From contig NZ_NHOT01000010.1 of the NCBI RefSeq assembly GCF_002197755.1, forward strand, positions 62,001-126,000: a DNA stretch of 64,000 nucleotides, read 5' to 3'. Under the pieces are notes generated by a model that worked only from the letters and a program-made list of their open reading frames with translations, made no database searches and was not told the origin of the DNA. Both the position numbers and the translations under genes were made by a program. How positions within the stretch are numbered: position 1 is the first letter of the stretch; each line of letters opens with the position of its first letter. Below, in pieces: positions 9,186-17,551 of this stretch. This DNA is from Pedobacter sp. AJM (GTDB taxonomy: Bacteria > Bacteroidota > Bacteroidia > Sphingobacteriales > Sphingobacteriaceae).

Positions 9186-9329
9186 TGTTGGGTGGTGAAA
9201 TTGGCAGACACGCCTCCTTGTCTCGGTGGTGGGGAATAATGGGACAAACGCAGTTTATTGGGTTGACCACAATTAATTTTTTGAACTGTAGCTAACTACC
9301 CCTTGAAGGTTCGACTCCTTCCCCAACAG
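9186..9329 (+). tRNA. Unusual class II tRNA-like gene, copy 2, anticodon GTC, very long variable region
   Basis: Same architecture as copy 1: acceptor TGTTGGG/CCCAACA (9186-9192/9322-9328), G73 at 9329, leucine-type D arm, T arm GAAGG-TTCGACT-CCTTC (9305-9321). The 17-base anticodon arm (9213-9229) is identical to copy 1, including the T-T mismatch and GTC anticodon. The variable region is about 75 bases: outer stem GGGG/CCCC (9231-9234/9299-9302), conserved AATAATGGGA and GCTAAC, and an extra stem CAGTT/AACTG (9251-9255/9284-9288). Both acceptor stems differ from copy 1 by a compensated base-pair change, which argues that the fold is kept by selection. Confidence 0.7.
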
Positions 9330-9359
9330 CATTTTTTATGAATAATAAGTTAGTTAATT

Positions 9360-9391
9360 GAGCAATCCTGGATAGGTTGCTCTTTTTCTTT
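9360..9391 (+). terminator. Terminator of the tRNA-like unit
   Basis: GAGCAA...TTGCTC stem with inner CC/GG pairs, then a run of T and C (TTTTTCTTTTT). It lies 31 bases after the second tRNA-like gene and matches the promoter at 8919 as the other end of a separate transcript. Confidence 0.75.
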
Positions 9392-9478
9392 TTATAATCT
9401 TCTGATCTGCCACTAAAATATTACATCACTTATCACTATATTACCCCGATAATACCAAATATTTTGTAGTTCCCCATA

Positions 9479-10498
9479 ATGAAAAGAGTTTCAATTAAAG
9501 ACATTGCCAAGCAATTAAATATTTCTATAACATCTGTTTCCTTTGTGATTAATGGAAGAGCAAAAGAAAAGAATATCAGTGATGCATTAACCAAAAAGGT
9601 ATTGGATCTGGTGGCAGAGCTCAATTATCAGCCTAATTCTCTTGCTACCAGTCTGAGGACGGGCAAAACCCGGATTATTGGCTTTTTAGTTGATGATATA
9701 TCAGAGCCATTTTTTTCTGGGATTGCAAAACGTATTGATGAAATTGCATCAGAGCTGGGCTATAAGATTTTATTTAGCAGTACAAGAAATGATACCAAAA
9801 AGGCAATTGAGCTACTTCAGATTTTTAAGGACAGGCATGTGGATGGTTATATCATGGCCTTACCTGAAGGATTGGAAGATGAAGTAAGAAAATTGATCTT
9901 AACAGATGCTCCGGTTGTACTGTTTGATCGGTATGTACAAGATGTTAAGGCTGACTATGTCATTATTAACAATAAACAAAGCACTGCTCATGCAACTGAG
10001 CACTTAATTTCAAATGGGTTTAAAAATATAGCATTCATTACCATTGATTCTGATCAGCAGCAAATGCTGGACCGGCTTTCCGGATATGAAGAAACCATAT
10101 CACATCACAAGTTAAATTCATTTGTTAAAAAAATAAATTACAGCACGTCAGCAACTGCTATAAAAGAGATTACTGAATTTTTTAATGCAAATAAAAATCT
10201 GGATGCTGTTATTTTCGGAGCCAACTACATTAGTCTTGATGGTTTAAGAACTTTCCGTGCGATGGGTTTAAGGATTAAGAAAGACCTCGCTGTAGTATCA
10301 TTTGATGATTTTGAAATTCTGGAATTTTGTGATCCACCGGTTACAGCGATAGCACAGCCGCTTGAAGCAATAGCCGAAAATATTATGAAAATATTAATGG
10401 AAAGACTACAGCAGCATGTTACCGATAAAAAATATAATGAAGTAGTGGTTTCAACCAAATTTAATATCCGGGAATCGAGTTTAAAATCATCATCATAA
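9479..10498 (+). CDS. LacI family transcriptional regulator
   Basis: 339-residue regulator. The LacI helix-turn-helix is at residues 3-25 (VSIKDIAKQLNISITSVSFV) with the hinge-helix region following to about 58, then a periplasmic-binding-protein-like sugar-sensing domain (about 60-330; GFLVDDISEPFFSGIAKRID, AVVSFDDFEILEF). Members normally repress carbohydrate genes until a sugar binds. No transporter or glycosidase lies next to it, so it is an orphan here and its ligand is unknown. The length and ATG start are typical. Confidence 0.93.
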   Translation: MKRVSIKDIAKQLNISITSVSFVINGRAKEKNISDALTKKVLDLVAELNYQPNSLATSLRTGKTRIIGFLVDDISEPFFSGIAKRIDEIASELGYKILFSSTRNDTKKAIELLQIFKDRHVDGYIMALPEGLEDEVRKLILTDAPVVLFDRYVQDVKADYVIINNKQSTAHATEHLISNGFKNIAFITIDSDQQQMLDRLSGYEETISHHKLNSFVKKINYSTSATAIKEITEFFNANKNLDAVIFGANYISLDGLRTFRAMGLRIKKDLAVVSFDDFEILEFCDPPVTAIAQPLEAIAENIMKILMERLQQHVTDKKYNEVVVSTKFNIRESSLKSSS

Positions 10499-10500
10499 AA

Positions 10501-10531
10501 AAAGGGAACGGATGATTAATCTGTTCCCTTT
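10501..10531. terminator. Bidirectional terminator between lacI-type gene and frr
   Basis: 13-bp stem (10501-10513/10519-10531) with one G-T pair and loop GATTA. An A-run precedes and a T-rich tract follows, so it can serve both convergent genes. Confidence 0.85.
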
Positions 10532-10547
10532 CAATTTAATTTTTTTA

Positions 10548-11111
10548 TTAAACCGTCATTACATCTTTTTCTTTTGCTTCGGCGTGTTTATCTACTTTTA
10601 TGATATAGGCATCGGTTAATTTTTGAACTTCTGCCTCACCGGTCTTAATCTCATCATCAGAAACACCTTCGCCTTTTAGTTTTTGAATTTTGGTGTTGGC
10701 ATCTTTACGGATGTTACGGACTGTGATTCGTCCGCGTTCAGCTTCTTCCTTTACCTTTTTAACCAGGTCTCTTCTGCGTTCCTCAGTTAGGGGAGGTACT
10801 ACCAACCGGATTACAATACCATCGTTTTGTGGGTTGATGCCAATATTTGCCACTTGAATAGCTTTTTCGATCGGTACCAAAAGTGATTTTTCCCAGGGCT
10901 GGATCACAATTGTTCTGGCATCAGGTGTGTTGATGCTGGCCACCTGCGATAATGCTGTAGAAGCACCATAATAATCTACAAAAATACCATCAAGCATTCC
11001 TGCTGAGGCTTTACCTGCCCTGATTTTAGTAAGTTCTGATTCACAATGATCGATTGCTCTCTCCATAGCAGATTCAGCATCCATCAATTGTAACTGTATG
11101 AGTTCGTTCAT
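10548..11111 (-). CDS. frr: Ribosome recycling factor
   Basis: 187-residue cytoplasmic factor that, with EF-G, splits the post-termination ribosome. Family signatures seen are HCESELTKIRAGKAS near the N-terminus, DYYGASTALSQVASI, and PPLTEERRRDLVKKVKEEAE followed by RNIRKDAN. The length equals the family norm (about 185). It lies 37 bases downstream of pyrH in the same direction, the standard bacterial pairing, so both are probably one transcript ending at the hairpin at 10501. Confidence 0.98.
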   Translation of the reverse strand: MNELIQLQLMDAESAMERAIDHCESELTKIRAGKASAGMLDGIFVDYYGASTALSQVASINTPDARTIVIQPWEKSLLVPIEKAIQVANIGINPQNDGIVIRLVVPPLTEERRRDLVKKVKEEAERGRITVRNIRKDANTKIQKLKGEGVSDDEIKTGEAEVQKLTDAYIIKVDKHAEAKEKDVMTV

Positions 11112-11148
11112 AATGTGTGTATATCTAAAATATAATTATTTTTATGGT

Positions 11149-11853
11149 TTATTTTACTAAAGTACCGATTGATTCACCATTGGCAATTTTCATAAAGTTT
11201 CCATGTTTATTCATGTCAAACACAATAATTGGCACTTGGTTTTCCTCGCAAAGGGTAAAGGCGGTCATATCCATCACGTTTAAGCCTTTATCGTAAACCT
11301 CTCTGAAAGAAATTTCTTCATATTTTGTGGCTAACGGATCTTTTTCAGGATCTGCCGTGTAAATACCATCAACACGAGTCCCCTTTAAAACAACATCAGC
11401 TTTAATTTCAATAGCACGTAAAGCAGCTGCAGAATCAGTGGTGAAATAAGGGTTACCCGTACCTGCTCCAAAAATCACGACACGGCCTTTTTCTAAGTGA
11501 CGCACTGCCCTTCTGCGGATAAATGGCTCACAAATCTGTTCCATTTTAATCGCTGTAAGCAAGCGGGTTTTAATTCCGACTTTCTCTAATGCATCTTGTA
11601 AAGCCATGGAATTGATTACCGTAGCGAGCATACCCATATAATCGGCCTGCGCCCTGTCCATTCCACTTTTTTCCGCACTTAAACCCCTGAAAATATTTCC
11701 TCCACCAATAACGATTGCAATTTCCAAACCTTTATCGTGAACTGCTTTGATATCTTCTGCGTATTGTTTAACGCGTTCATTATCAATGCCATATTGTTTC
11801 TCGCCCATTAGCGATTCGCCGCTAAGCTTTAGCAGGATGCGTTTGTATCTCAT
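11149..11853 (-). CDS. pyrH: UMP kinase
   Basis: 234-residue amino-acid-kinase-fold enzyme that phosphorylates UMP to UDP with ATP. Motifs: LLKLSGESLMG (8-16 region), GGGNIFRG (50-57), GAGTGNPYFTTDSAA in the nucleotide-binding region, and DMTAFTLCEENQVPI near the C-terminus. The first residues MRYKRILLKLSGE are the family start. It precedes frr, as in most bacteria. Confidence 0.98.
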   Translation of the reverse strand: MRYKRILLKLSGESLMGEKQYGIDNERVKQYAEDIKAVHDKGLEIAIVIGGGNIFRGLSAEKSGMDRAQADYMGMLATVINSMALQDALEKVGIKTRLLTAIKMEQICEPFIRRRAVRHLEKGRVVIFGAGTGNPYFTTDSAAALRAIEIKADVVLKGTRVDGIYTADPEKDPLATKYEEISFREVYDKGLNVMDMTAFTLCEENQVPIIVFDMNKHGNFMKIANGESIGTLVK

Positions 11854-11965
11854 GACCTCAAAAATATTAACATTTTTTTAATACCTGGCTATCCTTTAAG
11901 ATAATTGATGTAAATTTTTACGCAGACCAATGACTTTATGGCATTATTGGTTTTCATAAAATAAA

Positions 11966-11995
11966 AATGGCTGAGTTAATGCTAACCCAGCCATT
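11966..11995 (-). terminator. Terminator of the Oar-like receptor gene
   Basis: 13-bp stem with one A-C mismatch (11966-11978/11983-11995). On the minus strand it is followed by ATTTTTATTTTAT, and it lies 18 bases past the stop of the receptor gene. Confidence 0.8.
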
Positions 11996-12012
11996 GATCA
12001 TGTGTTGAAAGT

Positions 12013-15000
12013 TTATTGATTAAACCTATACCTTAATCCAAATTGAATCCTCCAGCGTGCAGTTTCATCAACGCTGCTGGAAAAAGTATTTACTAAAGGC
12101 GTATTATTATCTGCATTTAAGTATGGGAAAGAGAATGTAGGCTTACCCGTTGCATCAACTCCTTTAAAGTTCAGCAATCCATTTGCCCTGTTCGCAAACT
12201 TTGGAACACCCCATGTTTTGTTAATCATGTTTCCGAAGTTAAAAACATCAAAAGTAAGTTGGAGTGAATGTTTCTTACCCTTCAAACTTCCAAATAAATC
12301 TTGCGCAATACGGATATCTAATGTTCCGATCACATTACCAACTAAACCATTTCTTTCTGCATATTGGCCTCTTCTCTGATTTAAATAGCTATCTTGAGTA
12401 ATGTAACTGTTCAATTGTGACCATAACTGATCTGTGGTCCTCGTATCTGCGGAATTTTCAGGCACTAAAACAATATCAGCTTTATTTGCCGGAACAAAAA
12501 TTAAGTCATTGCCGCTTAAACCATCGTTATTTAAATCATTGCCATAAGTGTACGAATACCGGAAACCATCTTGTAACTGATAAAACATTGAAAATGTTGT
12601 TCCTAAATGGCGGAGATATTCTTTTCTGTAGACAACGGATGCAATGAAACGGTTTTTAACCATGTAGCTTGAGTAAGAAAGTGCATCTGTATTTGGACTG
12701 CCAGAAACCTGACGGTCTCTCCACATGGATTGCGCGATGGAACCACCATCATTAACTGATCTCGAATCGGTATAAGTATAACCTGCCGTGGCAAATAATC
12801 CTCCGGCGAATTCTTTAGATAAGGTTCCGGTAATGGATAAACTATGCCCTTTATTGGTATTGGTCATTACAATGGCATCAGATATATTTGGGTTAGCAGG
12901 TGTTGGAGTAGCTGAACCATAAATTCTTGAAGCGGTATACCTTGGGCGGTTATCTGCACCCTGAAGAAGTGTATAGGCAGACGTATTTAAATTCGCATTG
13001 CGGAAATAAACAGAGTTGATGTCTTTTGAGTATAAGGCTTCCAGTGTTCCGGTAAAGCCTGCTGGTAATTTCTGATCAACAGCTAAATTGGAACGCCAAA
13101 CCTGCATGAATTTGAAATTCTGATCGGCCACTGCAAGGTTATAAGCTGTATTATTTGCTGCGGTAGATTTGTTTAAATTTCGGTAAGCATCAACATTAGG
13201 CGTAAACGGTCTGTTTGTAGGATTCGCAATGGATTCTGATCCAAACTGAACACCATTATTACTTGCCTGGTTTGAGATCCAGACCAATGGAGGCCGTCCC
13301 GTAAATAATCCTGTTCCACCTCGAACCTGTGTTTTGCCTGTGTTATTCACATTCCAGTTAAAGCCCAGGCGTGGCGACCATAATATGGCATTTTTAGGAA
13401 ATCTGCCCACATCGATTTTCTCACCATTTTCAAAGGTTAATTTTTCAACATTAGGATTACTAAGTAATGAAGGGGAAGAAACATTTGTTAAATCTGCACG
13501 TAAGCCAGCCGTTAATTTTAGCTGGTCACTAACCGTAAAAGCATCCTGTGCATATAAACCATACATATTGGATTGAATTTCTGCATAAGGAAATGATCCA
13601 TCTGGCAATACGGAATATTGAACCTGATAGCGCGTAGCATTGGAAATGCCATTGTTGGCACTATTATAAAAATCATCTAAACTTTTGAAAGTGTACGTTC
13701 CGTAGTAGTTAGGTGCGAAACCATTACTGGTTCTATATCCTTCATAATTGGCTCCAAGCGTAATTTCATGACGGCCAGCATAAATGTTAAAGTTATCTGT
13801 AACCTGATAGACCTTAGTTTTTAAACTGTTAAACGCTGTAAAAGGTTCGTAGCCAAAAGCGGTATAAGAGCTGCCATCAGGATTCATGATATCAACCAGT
13901 GGAAAAGGTTTATTCCCTTTTGATTCCCGGAAATCGTTCATGTTATTATAACCCACTGTCAACTGGTTAGAGAATTTATTGTTGAAACGTGTTCTGAATT
14001 CAAGGTTAACATTATCCATGTTATTGTTAATGCCATATCCGGCAGACTGGAATGGAAGACCCAGTTGCGATGGCTGACGGTTGTTTTTCGGTGCTCCACT
14101 GTTGCTGGGTAAAATATCCTTGTATGATCTGAAGTAAAAATATTTTAAGCTTAGGGTATTTTTATCATCAATATTATAATCCAGTTTGGCAGATAATTTA
14201 TCACTTCGGGTTTTTAATGCATAGTTTTCATATCCACCAGCATCATAGCCCAATGTTTTTAAAAAGGTACTTAATTTATCCAGGTCTTCTCCTTTAGCCT
14301 GCGAAATATTCGGACCAGTACTTCCATTTCTTGATGCAGTAAAGCCTGTTCCAGGATCTGATCTTCTTTCCAGTTCACCACTTGCAAAGAAAAATAATTT
14401 GTTTTTAATAATCGGGCCACCAAAAGTGAATCCATAACCCTTTAAATTGAAATTGGTTACAGGTACTTTAAGGTTTGCATAATTGTAATCACTTACCAGA
14501 TCCTGATTTCTATAATATGTATTTAATGAACCTTGAAACTCATTCGTTCCGCTTCTCGTTACCGCATTTATGGCCGCGCCGGTAAATCCACTCTGGCGAA
14601 TATCATAAGGCGCAATATTTACTGTAATCTCTTCGAATGCATCCATGTTAATGGGTTGAGAACCCGTCTGGCTGCCAATGGTGCCTTGTAAACCAAATGC
14701 ATTATTAAATAATGCACCGTCAACTGTAAAATTATTGGCAAGATTGCTTCTTCCGGCAATACTCGGACTGCCAAATTGTAAAGAGAACTGTGGTGTAAGC
14801 TTAACAAAATCAGTGAAACTCCTATTTAAGGTGGGTAAATTTTGAATTGCTGTTCTGGAAATATTTTGTGAGGCACCTGTCCGGCCAGAATTGAAAATTT
14901 TACTCTGCTTGCCAGATACCATTACCTCAGATAGATTGTTTGCATCTTCACTTAAAGTGATGTCTAAGGTAGAACTTTGCCCGAGGGCTAATTTCTCTAT

Positions 15001-15282
15001 ACGTTGTACCTGGTTTTTAAAACCGATAAAAGAAACGGTAATAGAATAGGGGCCACCAATGCGCATGGCAGGTAAATTATAACGACCATCAGATCGGGTA
15101 GATGTAGCATAGCGAGACCCAGAAGGTTCGTGGATGGCAATTACCGTAGCACCGCTTATCGGTCCTTTGGTATCTGCTACGGTACCATTTATAGATGCCG
15201 TTGTTTCATTTTGAGCTACTGCATCTATCTTTAAGAAAATTAAAAATATAAATGCAGTAAATAAAAGTAAGATTTTTTTCAT
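12013..15282 (-). CDS. Oar-like TonB-dependent receptor (CarboxypepD_reg, plug, barrel)
   Basis: 1089-residue outer-membrane protein. Signal peptide 1-23 (FLKIDAVAQ), carboxypeptidase-regulatory-like domain about 30-115 (ASINGTVADTKGPISGATV), plug about 135-245 (FTVDGALFNNAFG, NAVTRSGTNEFQGSLN), then a 22-strand-type barrel ending RIQFGLRYRF. The order and length resemble Oar of Myxococcus and its many Bacteroidota relatives, some of which move signals or proteins across the outer membrane. It is monocistronic, with its own terminator, and lies downstream of a phosphodiesterase gene on the same strand. The substrate is unknown. Confidence 0.87.
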   Translation of the reverse strand: MKKILLLFTAFIFLIFLKIDAVAQNETTASINGTVADTKGPISGATVIAIHEPSGSRYATSTRSDGRYNLPAMRIGGPYSITVSFIGFKNQVQRIEKLALGQSSTLDITLSEDANNLSEVMVSGKQSKIFNSGRTGASQNISRTAIQNLPTLNRSFTDFVKLTPQFSLQFGSPSIAGRSNLANNFTVDGALFNNAFGLQGTIGSQTGSQPINMDAFEEITVNIAPYDIRQSGFTGAAINAVTRSGTNEFQGSLNTYYRNQDLVSDYNYANLKVPVTNFNLKGYGFTFGGPIIKNKLFFFASGELERRSDPGTGFTASRNGSTGPNISQAKGEDLDKLSTFLKTLGYDAGGYENYALKTRSDKLSAKLDYNIDDKNTLSLKYFYFRSYKDILPSNSGAPKNNRQPSQLGLPFQSAGYGINNNMDNVNLEFRTRFNNKFSNQLTVGYNNMNDFRESKGNKPFPLVDIMNPDGSSYTAFGYEPFTAFNSLKTKVYQVTDNFNIYAGRHEITLGANYEGYRTSNGFAPNYYGTYTFKSLDDFYNSANNGISNATRYQVQYSVLPDGSFPYAEIQSNMYGLYAQDAFTVSDQLKLTAGLRADLTNVSSPSLLSNPNVEKLTFENGEKIDVGRFPKNAILWSPRLGFNWNVNNTGKTQVRGGTGLFTGRPPLVWISNQASNNGVQFGSESIANPTNRPFTPNVDAYRNLNKSTAANNTAYNLAVADQNFKFMQVWRSNLAVDQKLPAGFTGTLEALYSKDINSVYFRNANLNTSAYTLLQGADNRPRYTASRIYGSATPTPANPNISDAIVMTNTNKGHSLSITGTLSKEFAGGLFATAGYTYTDSRSVNDGGSIAQSMWRDRQVSGSPNTDALSYSSYMVKNRFIASVVYRKEYLRHLGTTFSMFYQLQDGFRYSYTYGNDLNNDGLSGNDLIFVPANKADIVLVPENSADTRTTDQLWSQLNSYITQDSYLNQRRGQYAERNGLVGNVIGTLDIRIAQDLFGSLKGKKHSLQLTFDVFNFGNMINKTWGVPKFANRANGLLNFKGVDATGKPTFSFPYLNADNNTPLVNTFSSSVDETARWRIQFGLRYRFNQ

Positions 15283-15294
15283 GAATTTTTTTCA

Positions 15295-15302
15295 CAAAAG
15301 TA
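15295..15302 (-). promoter_or_regulatory. -7 element before the Oar-like receptor gene
   Basis: TACTTTTG on the minus strand matches TAnnTTTG. A TTTG lies 16 bases upstream (15319-15322), shorter than the usual 19. It sits about 13 bases before the ATG. Confidence 0.45.
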
Positions 15303-15335
15303 CACTCACTTTCTGTATCAAATAGGTTACTTGTG

Positions 15336-16298
15336 TTAATATATTGTTAATAGCTCTCCTTGGTTAGGGAATATCAACTTAAATCCAGGCGCATTAAGTA
15401 CCAGTAACTGTTGTTTTATTTTAAGCATATTTTTTACCGGAGGTTTCCTATGCGTAATAATAAAAGATACTTTTTCTAGGGCTTCTGGAGTTGATATCTT
15501 CTGCAGGTTTGCAAGCTCACTAAAGAAAAGCTGGGGTGTAAGGTGGCCAAATAATTGGTTTACAGGTTGCTCATTTGGAAAGGACACTTCCATAAATATT
15601 GCCTTCAGGTTGCCCGTATTGATAAGAGGAGCCACTTCTTGCCATAATTCTGAGAGCTTATCAGATTTTTCTATTTCATCTGCACCAGTATCACCAAGAT
15701 ATAAAACGTAGTTATCTTTTGCCTGAATTAAAAATGCGGTACTTTTATAAGGCTTACCATGGCTGAGTTCAAAAGCACGAACTTTCATTTCAGTTTCAGC
15801 AAGTGGGTAGCTAAATTCTTCCTCTAAAGTAGTATAAGTATATTTTTTAAGTTGAGGTTTTTCGCCTTCGTTTCCAAAATTTGCCCAGGCATCCCAGGTA
15901 AAGTATTTATCTCTGAGGATATTTAAAACAGATGATATTCCATAAATATTCTTTGCCGTATCCGCAGGAGAATTTATGATGAGTCCGGCAACATGATCTA
16001 AATGCCCATGCGATATTAAATAGCCTTTAATTTGTTTGCGTTGAATGTCTTCACTAATGCCCTTTAAAGTTTTTTTGTCTATGGCTTTCTGAATTCCCGC
16101 ATTAATGGTTCCTGCATCCAGGCAAATAAAATTATTGCTGCCATTTGGAGCCAGCATGTAACATGATAAATTGCTTTCGTCATCGCCACCTTTTACACCT
16201 AGTGGGATGACCTTAAAGGTATAATCCTTTTTTTGAGCCCAGGAGTTGATGGAGACCACCATTAAAAGCATTAAAATCAGTTTGCTTTTTTTTAACAT
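15336..16298 (-). CDS. Secreted class II 3',5'-cyclic-nucleotide phosphodiesterase (metallo-beta-lactamase fold)
   Basis: 320-residue enzyme of the PDEase_II family, which hydrolyses cAMP or cGMP. The metal motif SHGHLDH is at residues 96-102, further ligand candidates are in GDTGADE (about 202-208) and FGHLTPQ, and the ITHRKPP region follows. An N-terminal hydrophobic stretch ending SINSWAQ (1-22) looks like a signal peptide, so the enzyme would act in the periplasm, as reported for Vibrio fischeri CpdP. It is followed on the same strand by the Oar-like receptor and preceded 21 bases upstream by nagA, suggesting a nagA-phosphodiesterase operon. Confidence 0.82.
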   Translation of the reverse strand: MLKKSKLILMLLMVVSINSWAQKKDYTFKVIPLGVKGGDDESNLSCYMLAPNGSNNFICLDAGTINAGIQKAIDKKTLKGISEDIQRKQIKGYLISHGHLDHVAGLIINSPADTAKNIYGISSVLNILRDKYFTWDAWANFGNEGEKPQLKKYTYTTLEEEFSYPLAETEMKVRAFELSHGKPYKSTAFLIQAKDNYVLYLGDTGADEIEKSDKLSELWQEVAPLINTGNLKAIFMEVSFPNEQPVNQLFGHLTPQLFFSELANLQKISTPEALEKVSFIITHRKPPVKNMLKIKQQLLVLNAPGFKLIFPNQGELLTIY

Positions 16299-16319
16299 CG
16301 TTATTGGTTTGAATTGATT

Positions 16320-17405
16320 TTATTGTAACGCTCCTTTGAAGATTACATTCTTTAGATTTAAATTTACATCTAAAATAAGCAAGTCAGCCTGACATCCTTT
16401 TTCAATCTTTCCTGTAAAATTTTCTAAGCCTATTAATTTTGCAGGGTATTGACTAGCCATTTTGATGGCTTCAGTCAGGTTGATGCCGCAATGGCTAACA
16501 CAGTTTTTGATGGCTTCCAACATCGTTAAGGATGAGCCTGAAAGTGTTCCATCCGGCATTACGAATTTATTATCCTTTTCAATGTGCTGATAAGGGCCTG
16601 TTGTACAAGGGGTAACTGCATCAGTGATTAAAAACAACCTGTTGCCTGCGAGTTTATGTGCCAGCTTTACAATTTCAAAATCTACATGTTTACCATCAGC
16701 AATAATGCTGGCCATGGCCTGATGATGATTAAAGAAGGCCGTTGGAATACCTGGCTCCCGATGGTGTATCGGACTCATGGCATTAAAGAGGTGTGTGGTC
16801 GTTTGAATCCCTTTGTTATATGCCTGAGTGGCTTCGGCAAAGGTAGCATTGCTGTGTCCTAATGACACCACCACATCATGATCCAGAAGATATTGAATTA
16901 CTTTATCATCTTGTAGTTCAGGTGCAATCGTCATCATTTTAATTACGCCATCTCCAAAATCCAGAAGAGCTTTTATGTCCTCTAAGCTTGCTTTTCTAAC
17001 GAATGCAGGTACATGTGCTCCCAGTCGTTTTGGATTTAAGAAAGGTCCTTCCAAATGTAAGCCCAATAAGTTTCTGGCCGATGAACGATATTCTTTTGCG
17101 GATGCGATGCAGGCATTAAAAACTTCCGGAGAATTGGTTGCCATGCAAGCCAGGAAACCTGTTGTACCCTTTTTAAGTAAATCGTCTTCTATAATTTTGA
17201 GCGATTCTACTGTAGGTTCTGCAGAAAACAGTTTTCCTCCTGCACCATAAATCTGAAGGTCAATCAATCCTGGAAAAACCCATTCATCTGCTAAGTCAGC
17301 AGTTGATTTTTCAATTGATGTAATTTTGCCTTGATGGATACTGATGCTTTGTTTTTCTTGTAAAACATCATCAGCATAAAATTTAGCATTTGGAATGTTT
17401 AGCAT
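16320..17405 (-). CDS. nagA: N-acetylglucosamine-6-phosphate deacetylase
   Basis: 361-residue amidohydrolase that deacetylates GlcNAc-6-phosphate to glucosamine-6-phosphate in amino-sugar and cell-wall recycling. Motifs: PGLIDLQIYGAGG (46-56), the metal Glu in GLHLEGPFLNP (Glu119), SLGHSNATF, TTHLFNAMSP with the metal His, and the catalytic Asp in LITDAVTP. The DLQIYG variant of the common DLQxNG motif still lacks the HxH pair, as is usual for NagA. glmS at 25.4 kb is the other amino-sugar enzyme in the window but is not linked to it. Confidence 0.93.
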   Translation of the reverse strand: MLNIPNAKFYADDVLQEKQSISIHQGKITSIEKSTADLADEWVFPGLIDLQIYGAGGKLFSAEPTVESLKIIEDDLLKKGTTGFLACMATNSPEVFNACIASAKEYRSSARNLLGLHLEGPFLNPKRLGAHVPAFVRKASLEDIKALLDFGDGVIKMMTIAPELQDDKVIQYLLDHDVVVSLGHSNATFAEATQAYNKGIQTTTHLFNAMSPIHHREPGIPTAFFNHHQAMASIIADGKHVDFEIVKLAHKLAGNRLFLITDAVTPCTTGPYQHIEKDNKFVMPDGTLSGSSLTMLEAIKNCVSHCGINLTEAIKMASQYPAKLIGLENFTGKIEKGCQADLLILDVNLNLKNVIFKGALQ

Positions 17406-17498
17406 AACACAATGTTGAAGCGCTAAGTTACTAAGTTCAATCTATTCTGAACCTGGTAAATATTTAAATATGATAAGGTTTGGATCATAAAGGGACAA

Positions 17499-17535
17499 AA
17501 AAAATCCGGTTAACTTTTCAGCTAACCGGATTTTT
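17499..17535 (-). terminator. Terminator of the rplM-rpsI-rpsB-tsf operon
   Basis: 11-bp perfect stem AAATCCGGTTA/TAACCGGATTT (17502-17512/17523-17533) with a T-run on the minus strand. It lies 17 bases after the tsf stop. Confidence 0.9.
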
Positions 17536-17551
17536 ATATTATTTCAACTGC

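Noticed and set aside
9053..9297. Short ORFs starting ATGGGA inside both variable regions of the tRNA-like genes
   Set aside because: The encoded peptides of the two copies (MGIPAM... and MGQTQF...) are unlike each other, while the RNA structure is conserved; selection acts on the RNA, not on a peptide.
9046..9304. Group I or other intron in the tRNA-like genes
   Set aside because: The extra bases are in the variable arm, not the anticodon loop, are only 41-75 long, and lack recognisable intron core elements.
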